A stretch of 64,000 bases of DNA, taken from contig NZ_JAYJJW010000001.1 in the NCBI RefSeq assembly GCF_035481675.1, forward strand, positions 682,001 through 746,000. Reading direction: 5' to 3'. Below are positions 7,812 through 16,459 of the stretch, piece after piece. The DNA is from Alteriqipengyuania_B sp035481675 (lineage in GTDB: Bacteria > Pseudomonadota > Alphaproteobacteria > Sphingomonadales > Sphingomonadaceae). The translations under genes were made by a program, and so were the position numbers. How positions within the stretch are numbered: position 1 is the stretch's first letter; every line of letters starts with the position of its first letter. A model generated the notes under the pieces. The model saw nothing but the letters and a program-made list of their open reading frames with translations. It was not told where the DNA came from and searched no databases.

Positions 7812-9595
7812 AGCGCGAACAGCGGGCGCAGGGCCTCGTCGACCGATAGGTCGCCGGCCTTGGCGCGCAAGGCGCGGACCGTGTCGGCGCTACCCCCCGA
7901 CTGCTCCAGCGCAGCCGCCAGCACCATCGCGGCAGGCAAGCTGCTGCGCTGCATCCGGTAGGCCGTTTGCGCGTTGCGCAAGGCAGCCTCCCCGTCCCCT
8001 GCGTAAAGCTGCGCCCAAGCGAGGCGGGAGAGGCCCAGCGGGTCGCGCCTCGCTTCGGGCCAAGTGGCCTTGAGCAGGGCCGCCGCGCCGCCTGCATCGC
8101 CTTCCCGCACCATAAGCGTGCCGAGAAAAGTCGGGACATCGCGATCGAGCGGGTATTCGCGGATGTAGTCGGCCAGCACCGCTTTCGCGGCCATGGCGTT
8201 ACCGTTATCGAGATTCGCCAACGCAAGCTTGCGGACCAGTTGCGGCCCGCGCCGGATTGCGGCGGCAGCGGTGTAGGCCTCCACGGCCTCTGCCGCGTTT
8301 CCGCTCGCCAGGGCCGCGTCACCCAACGCAAGCCGGGCATCGAAATTGCTCGGATGGCGGCGACCGAGGTCACGTGCGACCTCCAGTGCGCGCGCAGGTT
8401 GCCTTCCCGCCACCAGCGCGCGGATGTAGCTCGCGGACGTGTCGATCTGGCCCGGGCTTGATGCACTGGCGGCGGCAAGCCTGCCGATTGCCGCGCCGCT
8501 TCCCCGCCGGACCGCCCCGCCCCAGCTCCACTGCGCCGCCGTGTCGAAAGCGGTGGCTGCGCCTGCCACGTCGCCTTGCTGTTCCGCGCTGCGCACGAGG
8601 CGCCATGCCAGGGCCGGGCTCGCCTGGCGCACCGCAACGCCGCCTTCGAAGCGCGCGGCCAGTTCCACCCCGTCGCCATCGACCAGCAGCGCATCGGCCA
8701 ATTCCGCCGCGGCTACGTCGGGCGCGATTTCGAACAGGTCGAACAGGCGCTCCGTCGCAAGGCGTGACGCGCCGCCCCGGTTTTCGAGCAACCCGCCGAC
8801 CAGCAAGGTCGCCGGCCGGTTCTCCAGCGCATCACCCGCACGGGACAGCAGCCGCCGGGCAAGCCCGTGCTTCTGCGCGCGCGCCGCAATCACCGCCTGG
8901 ATGAAGAACGCCTGCGCATTGCGCCGGTCACGCGCGAGGATTTGCCGGGTGACCGTCACGGCATCGGTCGCGCGTCCCATGTCTGCCAGCGTCGCCGCGT
9001 ATTCTCCGAGAGCGGTCGCGTCATCCGGCGCAAGCTCGACCGCGCGTTCGAACCATGGGAGGGAGGATCGCAGGCCCTGCGCATCGCGGACCAGCTGCGC
9101 CTTGTAGAGCAGCGTGCCCGCGCCAGCATCGTCCAGCCCGGCAGCATAGTCGATCGCCTCGAACGCGCCCGCATGGTTGCCCGCGGCGTAGCGCAGCCGC
9201 GCAACGTCGGTCCAGATGTCGGCCTTGTCGCCGCCCGCCTTGAGCGCCAGTTCAAGAGCGTTTGCTGCGGCAGGGATATTCCCTTCCGCCTGCTCGAGCC
9301 GGGCAAGGACACGCAGGCCCCTGACGCGGTAAGTGCCGGAAAGCCTGGCGGGCGACAGGAACTTTCGCGCCTCGTCCATGTCGCCCGTCATCAGCGCCGC
9401 CTCGCCGCGAAGGGCGGCGAGATCGGCGGCGGACGCGCCCGCCGACGCGGCTTGGTCGAGAGCGATCTTCGCCGAAACCGCATCGCCGCGCACCAGCGCA
9501 GCCTCGGCCTGCCGCAAGGCTTCGCCGCCCTGCGCGGCAAGGCCGGTAGGGGCGACGCACAGGAGTGCCGCGAAAAGGAGCGCCCGCGACCCCAC
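7808..9595 (-). CDS. Exported TPR-repeat protein in the PEP-CTERM (prs) cluster
   Basis: The 595-residue protein starts with a signal peptide (residues about 1-21, ALLFAALLCVAPTGLAAQ) and then consists almost wholly of tetratricopeptide-type helical repeats, e.g. ALRQAEAALVRGDAVSAKIA and DIWTDVARLRYAAGNHAGAF. It is the last gene downstream of prsK and prsR, 4 bp after the prsR stop. It therefore probably belongs to the XrtA/PEP-CTERM exopolysaccharide machinery as a periplasmic scaffold. The longer PrsT TPR proteins occupy a similar neighbourhood in other genomes, but identity with PrsT is not established. The start codon is GTG. Confidence 0.75.
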   Translation of the reverse strand: MGSRALLFAALLCVAPTGLAAQGGEALRQAEAALVRGDAVSAKIALDQAASAGASAADLAALRGEAALMTGDMDEARKFLSPARLSGTYRVRGLRVLARLEQAEGNIPAAANALELALKAGGDKADIWTDVARLRYAAGNHAGAFEAIDYAAGLDDAGAGTLLYKAQLVRDAQGLRSSLPWFERAVELAPDDATALGEYAATLADMGRATDAVTVTRQILARDRRNAQAFFIQAVIAARAQKHGLARRLLSRAGDALENRPATLLVGGLLENRGGASRLATERLFDLFEIAPDVAAAELADALLVDGDGVELAARFEGGVAVRQASPALAWRLVRSAEQQGDVAGAATAFDTAAQWSWGGAVRRGSGAAIGRLAAASASSPGQIDTSASYIRALVAGRQPARALEVARDLGRRHPSNFDARLALGDAALASGNAAEAVEAYTAAAAIRRGPQLVRKLALANLDNGNAMAAKAVLADYIREYPLDRDVPTFLGTLMVREGDAGGAAALLKATWPEARRDPLGLSRLAWAQLYAGDGEAALRNAQTAYRMQRSSLPAAMVLAAALEQSGGSADTVRALRAKAGDLSVDEALRPLFAL

Positions 9596-9599
9596 CGCC

Positions 9600-10964
9600 T
9601 CAGCTTTGCAGGTCGTACTGCTTCAGCAGGTCGTAAAGCGTCGGGCGGCTGATGCCGAGCAGGCGCGCCGTATTCGAGATATTGCCTTCGCTGCGGGCGA
9701 GCGCATGGCGGATGACCTTCCGGTCGGCCTCCTCGCGCGCGGCCTTGATATTCAGCGGCAGCGCATCTTGCTCGTCCCCGGCCTCGAGATCGAGGTCCTC
9801 GGCATGGATGAGCTTGCCGTCCGCCATGATGACCGCGCGCTTCATGCGGTTCTCCAGCTCGCGGACATTCCCCGGCCACGGCCACGCGTCGATGGCGGCG
9901 AGCGCATCGCTGGCGAGGCCTTTCACCTGCGGGTTCATCTCGGCCGCAAAACGCTTGAGGAAAGCCTTGGCGAGCAGCGTCGCATCGCCCGGTCGCTCGG
10001 CGAGCGTCGGGATTTTCACCACGATCTCGGCAAGGCGGTAGAACAGGTCTTCGCGGAAACGCCCGTCGGCGATCATTTCCTCCAGGTTCTGGTGCGTCGC
10101 GCATACGATGCGCGTATCGACGGAGATCGACTTGCGCCCGCCGATCCGCTCGATCGTGCGTTCCTGCAGGAACCGCAATAGTTTCACCTGTAGCGGCAGC
10201 GGAATGTCGCCCACCTCGTCGAGGAACAACGTGCCACCATCGGCCAGCTCGATCTTGCCCTCGGTCGTCTTGACCGCGCCGGTGAACGCGCCCTTCTCGT
10301 GCCCGAAGAGCTCGGCCTCGAGCAGGTTTTCCGGAATAGCCGCGCAATTGATGGCGACGAATGCGCCGCCCTTGCGGTCGCTCGAATCGTGAACCCCGCG
10401 CGCCAGCAGTTCCTTGCCGGTCCCGCTCGCGCCCAGCAGCATGACCGATACCGAAGTGTTGGCCACGCGCTCGATGGTGCGGGCAACCTTCACCATTTCC
10501 GGCGCAGCGGTAATCAGCCCGCCGAGCACCGTTTCGCCCTCGTCGGACTTGCTGGCGAGACGCGCGTTTTCGCTCTCAAGCTGGTGGAGGTTGAAAGCGC
10601 GCCGCACGATGAGGCCGAGCGCTTCGATATCGACCGGCTTCTGGTAGAAGTCATACGCCCCGCGCTGGATCGCATGGAGTGCGCTTTCCCGCGCGCCGTG
10701 GCCACTGGCGACGATCACCTTCGTGTCGGGTTTGAGCGACAGGATTGCGTCGAGGATCGCGAAACCCTCCGTCGTGCCGTCGGGATCGGGCGGCAGGCCC
10801 AGGTCGAGCGTGACGACCGCAGGCTCTTCCGCCCGCAGCGCCGCAAGGGCGCTCGCCCGGTCGCCGGCGATCGTGACATCGAAATCCTCGTAAGCCCATT
10901 TCAGCTGGGCCTGCAGCCCCTCGTCATCCTCGACGATCAGCAGGCGCGGTTTGTCCTCGGCCAT
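9600..10964 (-). CDS. prsR: PrsR, sigma-54-dependent response regulator of the PEP-CTERM system
   Basis: The 454-residue regulator has three parts. The receiver domain spans about residues 6-120, with phospho-acceptor Asp54 in VTLDLGLP and Lys109 in YQKP. The sigma-54 AAA+ domain has Walker A GASGTGKE (178-185) and the GAFTGA loop at 225-230 that contacts sigma-54. A Fis-type helix-turn-helix is present at the C-terminus (NISNTARLLGISRPTLYDLL). It is cotranscribed with the kinase gene prsK, whose stop overlaps its start (TGATG). Together they should activate sigma-54 promoters of PEP-CTERM or exopolysaccharide genes. Confidence 0.92.
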   Translation of the reverse strand: MAEDKPRLLIVEDDEGLQAQLKWAYEDFDVTIAGDRASALAALRAEEPAVVTLDLGLPPDPDGTTEGFAILDAILSLKPDTKVIVASGHGARESALHAIQRGAYDFYQKPVDIEALGLIVRRAFNLHQLESENARLASKSDEGETVLGGLITAAPEMVKVARTIERVANTSVSVMLLGASGTGKELLARGVHDSSDRKGGAFVAINCAAIPENLLEAELFGHEKGAFTGAVKTTEGKIELADGGTLFLDEVGDIPLPLQVKLLRFLQERTIERIGGRKSISVDTRIVCATHQNLEEMIADGRFREDLFYRLAEIVVKIPTLAERPGDATLLAKAFLKRFAAEMNPQVKGLASDALAAIDAWPWPGNVRELENRMKRAVIMADGKLIHAEDLDLEAGDEQDALPLNIKAAREEADRKVIRHALARSEGNISNTARLLGISRPTLYDLLKQYDLQS

Positions 10965-13060
10965 CAGGCCACCTCCTTCTTGGATAGCGAGCCGGTTGCG
11001 GCAAGCGGCAGGCGCACGAAGAAACGCGTGCCGAGATCGGGTTGGGATTCGACGGTCAGCTGCCCGCCCATCGCGCGGACCAGTTCGCGCGCCTCAAAGG
11101 CGCCGATGCCGAAGCCGTCGTTCTTGGACGAGCGGAAGGGTTGGAACAGATCGCGGCGGATGAAGTCCGCCGTCATCCCGCTGCCCTGGTCGACGATTTC
11201 GAGCTCGCCCTGCAAGCCCGACTGCGAAACCTTGAGATAGACCGGCGCTTCAGGTTCCGAGGCGTCGATAGCGTTCTGAACCAGGTGCGTGAGTGCCTGG
11301 TCGAGCGCTTCGGCCTGGGCCAGCACCTGAACCTCCTCGCCGGCGATGAAGGTGACCGGATGCTGCGACTGGAACCGCCGCGCGATATCGCCAGCCACCC
11401 GGCCCAGCGAAACCGGCGCGAGCGGTGCCTCGCCGCCCTGTCCGTAGCGCCCGAGCCTTGCGAGGAGGCCGTTCAGCTTGTCCGCGCTGTTCCGCAGGGT
11501 GACCAACATGTCGGCGCGGAAATCCGGGTTGTCGGCGTGCTTTTCCGCATTCCGAGCGAGCAGGCCGAGCTGGCTGGCAAGGTTCTTGATGTCGTGCATC
11601 ACGAAAGCGATGCGGCGGTTGAACTCGTCGAACCGGCTCGCTTCCAGCAGCGCCTTCTGCCCGCTCTGTTCGGCGAGATAGCTGGCGGACTGCTGGCCGA
11701 CCACGCGCAGCAGGTCGAGGTCTTCCCAGTCGAGATTGCGCTCCCCGTCAGGCCGCGCCAGCACGACGAGGCCGATCAGTCGGCCATAGTGGATCAAGGG
11801 CACGATTGCCCAGGCGGGGGCCAGTTCGTCGAGCCAGGCCGGGACGTGCGCGTCCTCGCCGTGGCGGCTGCGGCCTTCGCGCACTTCGTCGAGCTCGACG
11901 ATGAATCCGCTGTCTTCGTAAAAGCGCGCGGCGGCGGTGCCGAACGCCTCGGCCGGCACGGCCACGCCCGGCCAGCGCCAGCTCGCCGCCAGCGACAGCG
12001 CCGCGTCCTCGCCCGGCATGACCAGCAGGCCGCGCGGGCTGTCGGTGATGTCGGCGATGGCCTGCACGACGCGCTCCTCCAGGCTTGCCATCTCGTCGTC
12101 GCGGCCGATGGTGCGGGTGAAGCGCAGCCATTCCTCGCGGTAATCGTAGCGATGCTGGAACAGGTGCTTGGTCGCCGTGACCTTGAGCCACTTGCGCATC
12201 CGTGAGGACGGCAGCCAGAGCAGTGCGACAAGTGCAGCGATGACCGTGAAGCCGACCTGTGTCAGCCGCGCGAGATCGCCGTCGAAAGTGGCGATGCCGC
12301 GCGCGATCACGACCATCGAGACGAGATAGGCCCCGATCACCATCAGCGACAGCGTCTGGAAGGCGACCTTGCGCGAGGGCTTGAAGGGCCGGTCGCTGCC
12401 CGCCTTGGTCGCGCCGATCGCGAGCGGGATGACCACGATCGACACGAACAGGCCGCGTAGCGCCGCCAGCTCAACCGGCGGCTCCGCCACGAGGTGGACG
12501 ATGGTGTAGAAATTGAGGTCGTATGCCCAAAGCGCGGCAAGCGACACGGCCGGCCAGCGCAGGGCGCTTCGCGTGCTCGGCGCGGCACCGGCATAGAGGT
12601 TGTGCAACAGGACCAGTCCGCCCACCGCCACCAGCAGGCGGAACAGCGAAGAGACCTGCTGCGTCAGCGCCAGCACCTCAGGGTATGCGCTCCAGTTGCT
12701 GGCGACGATCAGCAGGACCGGCTGGAGGGTTTCGACCACGCACAGCACCACCAGAACCGGACGAACCAATTGGGCGGTCTCGTCCCGCCCGTCGCTCGCG
12801 AAAAGGGCTTGTATCACCCACAGCCATGCAAGGTTGCGTGCCGTCTCGCTCAATGCGGCGATGGCCGAGAACGGCCCGGTCGCCGCCACGAGGACACACC
12901 AGAAGGCGGTGATGCCAAGGGCGAAGGACACTGCCTTGCGCGCCTTGCCCGGTGCCGCCGTCCCGCGTCCGTACCAGAATGCGACCAGCGCGCAGGCAAG
13001 CGCCGCCACGAGGTGCCCATAGAAGCCCACGATAGGCCAGAAGAGCGCGGAAAGGCTCAT
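10964..13060 (-). CDS. prsK: PrsK, membrane histidine kinase of the PEP-CTERM/XrtA system
   Basis: This is a 698-residue sensor kinase. The first about 300 residues contain eight or more hydrophobic helices. A GAF-like region follows (LEERVVQAIADITDSPRGLLVM and on). The histidine box is RIAFVMHDIKNLASQL, with His489 the likely phosphorylated residue. The ATP-binding domain has an N box (LVQNAIDASE) and G boxes (VDQGSGM, GFGIGAF). It fits PrsK, partner of PrsR. ATG 13060 overlaps the upstream glycosyltransferase stop by four bases (ATGA) and has GAGGG in front. The frame is open further upstream, but that extension overlaps the transferase gene and is not used. Confidence 0.9.
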   Translation of the reverse strand: MSLSALFWPIVGFYGHLVAALACALVAFWYGRGTAAPGKARKAVSFALGITAFWCVLVAATGPFSAIAALSETARNLAWLWVIQALFASDGRDETAQLVRPVLVVLCVVETLQPVLLIVASNWSAYPEVLALTQQVSSLFRLLVAVGGLVLLHNLYAGAAPSTRSALRWPAVSLAALWAYDLNFYTIVHLVAEPPVELAALRGLFVSIVVIPLAIGATKAGSDRPFKPSRKVAFQTLSLMVIGAYLVSMVVIARGIATFDGDLARLTQVGFTVIAALVALLWLPSSRMRKWLKVTATKHLFQHRYDYREEWLRFTRTIGRDDEMASLEERVVQAIADITDSPRGLLVMPGEDAALSLAASWRWPGVAVPAEAFGTAAARFYEDSGFIVELDEVREGRSRHGEDAHVPAWLDELAPAWAIVPLIHYGRLIGLVVLARPDGERNLDWEDLDLLRVVGQQSASYLAEQSGQKALLEASRFDEFNRRIAFVMHDIKNLASQLGLLARNAEKHADNPDFRADMLVTLRNSADKLNGLLARLGRYGQGGEAPLAPVSLGRVAGDIARRFQSQHPVTFIAGEEVQVLAQAEALDQALTHLVQNAIDASEPEAPVYLKVSQSGLQGELEIVDQGSGMTADFIRRDLFQPFRSSKNDGFGIGAFEARELVRAMGGQLTVESQPDLGTRFFVRLPLAATGSLSKKEVA

Positions 13061-14442
13061 CGCGCGCCCTCGCTCCACAGGACGACACGCAGGGTCTGCA
13101 ACAGGATCAACAGGTCTAGGAAAGGGGTGTAATTCTTGGCGTAATAGAGGTCGTATTCCAGCTTGTGCCGGCTGTCCTCCAGGTTGGCGCCATAGGGATA
13201 GTTGATCTGCGCCCACCCGGTGATCCCGGGTTTCACCATGTGCCGCTCCGCATAATAGGGCAGCTGCTCTTCCAGCTCGGCAACGAAGTTCGGGCGTTCC
13301 GGTCGCGGTCCGACGAAGCTCATCTCGCCCTTGAGCACGCTCCACGTCTGCGGCAGTTCGTCGATCCGGACCTTGCGGATGAACTTGCCGATCCGGGTCA
13401 CACGCGGGTCGGCGGCCTGCGCGAATTGCGCGCCGTCCTTTTCCGCATCGGTGCGCATGGAGCGTAGCTTGATGACATCAAAATGCTGCCCGAACAGGCC
13501 GACGCGCGACTGGCGGTAGAAGGCGGGGCCCCTGCTGTCGATTTTGACGAGCAAGGCGAACAGGCCGATCAGCGGGAATGTGAGGAGGAGCAGCAGGCTG
13601 GACGCGGCGATGTCGAACACGCGTTTGGCGGCGCTCGACAGGGCGCGGCCCGAACTGAAGCCGTCGGAGAAGATCAGCCAGCTCGGGTTGACCGTGTCGA
13701 GATCGACGCGGCCGGTCTCCCGCTCCACGAAGGTCGAGAAGTCGTTCACATGAACGCCGGCGGTCTTGATCCGCAGCAGGTCCTTCAGCGGCAAGGCATT
13801 GCGGCGCTCTTCCAGTGCGAGCACCACCTCGCTGACGCCCAGGTTCTGGACGAACTGGATCAGGTCATGGATCGCTTCGCGCGGGATCGCCTCGTCGACG
13901 ATCTTTTCGCCGTCAGTCATCTTGAGGAAGCCCACGATGGCGAAGCCCGATTCCGGTTTGCGGCCAAGCTCGCGCAGACGTTCCGCCCGCTTTCCCGCAC
14001 CGAGCACCAGGACCCTCCGCCGGAACGCATGATTGCCGAGCAATGCGCCCATGACGAGCCGGTTGATGACGAGCGCCACGATTGCGAGGAACATGGCGTA
14101 CAGCAGCACGCTGCGCCACGGCGCGGTGCCGGGCATCACGAAATCGAGGAACGATAGCGCGAGGACGCCGAGGCTCACGGCAACAAGCAGGCGCGCGCCG
14201 GCATAGCGCATCGACCGCAGCGCGTCGGCGCCGTAGACGCCCACCGCGATCATCGCGAGGTTCACACATCCGACGAAGAGCGCCATCACACCGAAGCGCG
14301 ATCCGATGGGCCCGCTATCGACGTCGATCTGTATGGTGCGCAGCCGCCATGCGGCCTCTCCCGCCGCGAGCAGCAGCGCAAGGTCGAGCAGCCACAGCAG
14401 CAGCACCGCATGCGGAATGTAGTGCTTGAATAGTCGGATCAT
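13057..14442 (-). CDS. Undecaprenyl-phosphate sugar transferase, TIGR03013-type (XrtA/PEP-CTERM associated)
   Basis: This polyprenyl glycosylphosphotransferase of about 461 residues starts exopolysaccharide repeat synthesis by moving a sugar-phosphate onto undecaprenyl phosphate. It has four N-terminal membrane helices, a CoA-binding-like middle domain (VLVLGAGKRAERL), one more helix, and the catalytic bacterial sugar transferase domain with AAKRVFDI, RQSRVGLFGQHFDVIKLRSM, RIDELPQTWSVLKGEMSFVG and KPGITGWAQINYPYGA. It is the first gene of the sugar transferase-prsK-prsR-TPR operon. The ATG at 14442 (MIRLFKHY) is preferred over a GTG 18 bases upstream because it matches the usual family N-terminus and has GGAG close by. 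Confidence 0.9.
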   Translation of the reverse strand: MIRLFKHYIPHAVLLLWLLDLALLLAAGEAAWRLRTIQIDVDSGPIGSRFGVMALFVGCVNLAMIAVGVYGADALRSMRYAGARLLVAVSLGVLALSFLDFVMPGTAPWRSVLLYAMFLAIVALVINRLVMGALLGNHAFRRRVLVLGAGKRAERLRELGRKPESGFAIVGFLKMTDGEKIVDEAIPREAIHDLIQFVQNLGVSEVVLALEERRNALPLKDLLRIKTAGVHVNDFSTFVERETGRVDLDTVNPSWLIFSDGFSSGRALSSAAKRVFDIAASSLLLLLTFPLIGLFALLVKIDSRGPAFYRQSRVGLFGQHFDVIKLRSMRTDAEKDGAQFAQAADPRVTRIGKFIRKVRIDELPQTWSVLKGEMSFVGPRPERPNFVAELEEQLPYYAERHMVKPGITGWAQINYPYGANLEDSRHKLEYDLYYAKNYTPFLDLLILLQTLRVVLWSEGAR

Positions 14443-14573
14443 CGCTCCGGCCGGCCCCACGCCGCGGGATTGCGGCAGGGCCCGGCTTAGGGCGAAGGCG
14501 TTTAATGTCGGTAAATTTTACACGCCCTTGCCGGACGCGCGCAAATCACCGGATGCGGAGGTAAATGCCGCGT

Positions 14574-14861
14574 TTACTCGCCGTCCATCTGGTCGGCAGC
14601 ATTGTCGATGGCTTCGCCTGCGGAATTGGCGGCATCGCCAACACTGTTGGCCGCATCCGTTACGGCCTCGTTGGCGGCCATTTCCGAATTGCTGGTCTGG
14701 TTGAAGATGAGGAAGGCGCCCACTGCGAGTATGGCGATGAGGATGATGAGGAAAATCATCCCGCCGCCCGAACGGCGCTGCGCATCGTCATGGACGACCG
14801 TGTGTGTGGTGTGGGTGTTGCCCGCATCGTCGCGGGTCTCGGTGATACGTTCTTCAGTCAT
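14574..14861 (-). CDS. Small single-pass membrane protein, unknown function
   Basis: The 95-residue protein has a charged, Thr/His-rich N-terminus (about residues 1-33), one strong hydrophobic helix (MIFLIILIAILAVGAFLIF, about 35-53) and an Ala/Asp/Asn-rich tail (EAVTDAANSVGDAANSAGEA) that looks like an amphipathic helix. No enzyme motif is visible. AGGGAG sits seven bases before the ATG. It lies between the glycosyltransferase gene and the aceA regulator on the same strand, with no sign of linkage to either. I do not recognise the family. Confidence 0.7.
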   Translation of the reverse strand: MTEERITETRDDAGNTHTTHTVVHDDAQRRSGGGMIFLIILIAILAVGAFLIFNQTSNSEMAANEAVTDAANSVGDAANSAGEAIDNAADQMDGE

Positions 14862-14915
14862 TGTGTAACTCCCTGATGAGGGCGAAAACTCCCATCGGGA
14901 TAATGCAGTTCCCGC

Positions 14916-16301
14916 CTAGACGCCGAAATCGAACGGCGTGAGACCGCGTTCCCGTTCCGAGAATTGCAGCGCGACGCCGCGCGGCGGCAGGGATCGCTGC
15001 CGGCAATCGGTGCGGTGGCATTGCACGCAGCCAAGGCCGATGGGTGCGGCCGCACTTTCCTCCAGCGCCAGACCGCGTGCCGCGGCGAGGTTCTTGGCGA
15101 GCGAGGCTTCCAGACCCAGGACGATCGCGAACTGCCCAGCGTCGGGCCGTGCGCCCGATACTGCGACAGTGCGCGCCATGGTGAACCAGGTGCCCTGCCC
15201 CGCGCCGCTTCCTTCCAGTGTGACGAGGCCGGTGACGAGGGCGTGGCCCTGTTCGAAAGCCCGGTGCACCGTCCATAGTGGGCAACTGGCGGGCGCATCG
15301 AGCAACAGGGTCCCGCTCGCCCCGGCATAGCGTTTGGAGAACTGGCCCGCCCGGTCGATGCGGGCCATGAAGAACGGCAGGCCGCGCCGTCCGACGCGCT
15401 GCAGCGTCGTCAAGCGGTGGGCGAGCTGTTCGAAGCCGACGTTGAAGCGGCGCTCAAGGATGGGCAGGTCGTAACCCGTCGCCTCGCACGCGCGCACGAA
15501 ACGGTCATAAGGCATCAGCACCGCAGCGGCGAAGTAGGCCTGCAGGTGACGCTCGAATAGTCGGCGCGCGGCCTCGTCGGTAAAGTCGCCGCCTGCCGCG
15601 AGCGAGCGAATGGTCTCGCGCTGTTCCAGCAGGCCGATTTGCAGGGCCAGCTGGAAATTCCGGCTCGCGGGCAGCAACATTTCGGACAGTTGCAGCTGTC
15701 GGGCGTGGAGGTCGAGCCGGCGCAACCGGTCGGGCATGACGTCGCTAGGCAGGATGCGAACCGACATCTGGTGACGCTGGCGCAATCTCTCGGCAAGGCC
15801 CTGTCCCAGGTCCTGGCTCGACAGGCGGACTTCGTCGGCAAGCTCCTCTGCCGCCTGGTCGAGATCGGCGAAATGGTTGCGCCAGCGTTCGATCTCGCGC
15901 CGCGCGAGCTGTTCGCTGGTCGGCGCCCCATCGCCGGATGCCTGGCCGGCCGCGTCGAACAGCCGAGCGAATGCCACTGCCGATTGCGGCGCGGCCGCGA
16001 GCCATTCGACGATGTCCTCCCGGTCGATGGCAAGATCGGCGAAACGCGCGTCGGCGAGGCGGCGGCGCATGCCGTCGATACCCCCGACCGCCTCGTCCTG
16101 CGTCAGGGTGCGGGGGTCGAAATCGAATTCGTCGACGAGGCCGAGGACCGTTCGCGCGGTCAGCGGCCGCCGGTTGCGTTCGATCAGGTTGAGGTAGCTG
16201 GCCGATATGCCGAGCCGCTCGGCCATGGCAGCCTGGGTCAGCCCTTCGCGCTTGCGCAAGCGGCGCAGGGCCGCGCCGGCAAGGATGGAGGTCTCGCTCA
16301 T
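14916..16301 (-). CDS. XRE-family regulator with C-terminal IrrE-like/DUF2083 region (ScfR/RamB type)
   Basis: The 461-residue protein starts with a Cro/CI helix-turn-helix (LRRLRKREGLTQAAMAERLG, then ISASYLNLIERNRRPLT; about residues 13-50). A long helical and ligand-binding region of the type found in short-chain fatty acyl-responsive regulators follows. Near the C-terminus is a Cys/His cluster (GLGCVQCHRTDCRQRSLPP) typical of this group. Relatives such as RamB and the MccR/ScfR type control acetate, propionate and glyoxylate genes. It is divergent from aceA across a perfect inverted repeat (16310-16339), so it probably represses or activates aceA and its own gene. Confidence 0.85.
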   Translation of the reverse strand: MSETSILAGAALRRLRKREGLTQAAMAERLGISASYLNLIERNRRPLTARTVLGLVDEFDFDPRTLTQDEAVGGIDGMRRRLADARFADLAIDREDIVEWLAAAPQSAVAFARLFDAAGQASGDGAPTSEQLARREIERWRNHFADLDQAAEELADEVRLSSQDLGQGLAERLRQRHQMSVRILPSDVMPDRLRRLDLHARQLQLSEMLLPASRNFQLALQIGLLEQRETIRSLAAGGDFTDEAARRLFERHLQAYFAAAVLMPYDRFVRACEATGYDLPILERRFNVGFEQLAHRLTTLQRVGRRGLPFFMARIDRAGQFSKRYAGASGTLLLDAPASCPLWTVHRAFEQGHALVTGLVTLEGSGAGQGTWFTMARTVAVSGARPDAGQFAIVLGLEASLAKNLAAARGLALEESAAAPIGLGCVQCHRTDCRQRSLPPRGVALQFSERERGLTPFDFGV

Positions 16302-16309
16302 TGGTCTGT

Positions 16310-16339
16310 CAATATCCTTACACTGTTACAAGGATATTG
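16310..16339. promoter_or_regulatory. Perfect 10-bp inverted repeat between regulator and aceA (candidate operator)
   Basis: CAATATCCTT (16310-16319) and AAGGATATTG (16330-16339) form a perfect inverted repeat around a 10-base spacer, about two helical turns centre to centre. It starts 9 bp upstream of the divergent regulator's start codon and about 120 bp before aceA. That location fits autoregulation plus control of aceA. A weaker GACAA/TTGTC pair lies a few tens of bases further right. Confidence 0.7.
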
Positions 16340-16459
16340 CCACGATTAGCCCCATGGCGACAAGATAGTTTGTCACTTTCCCTGTCATTGCGGGCTCGCG
16401 GCCGCAATATTGGCTCCAACGGCAGCGGTCGCCCGCCGCCTACCCTTTGGAGAACGACT

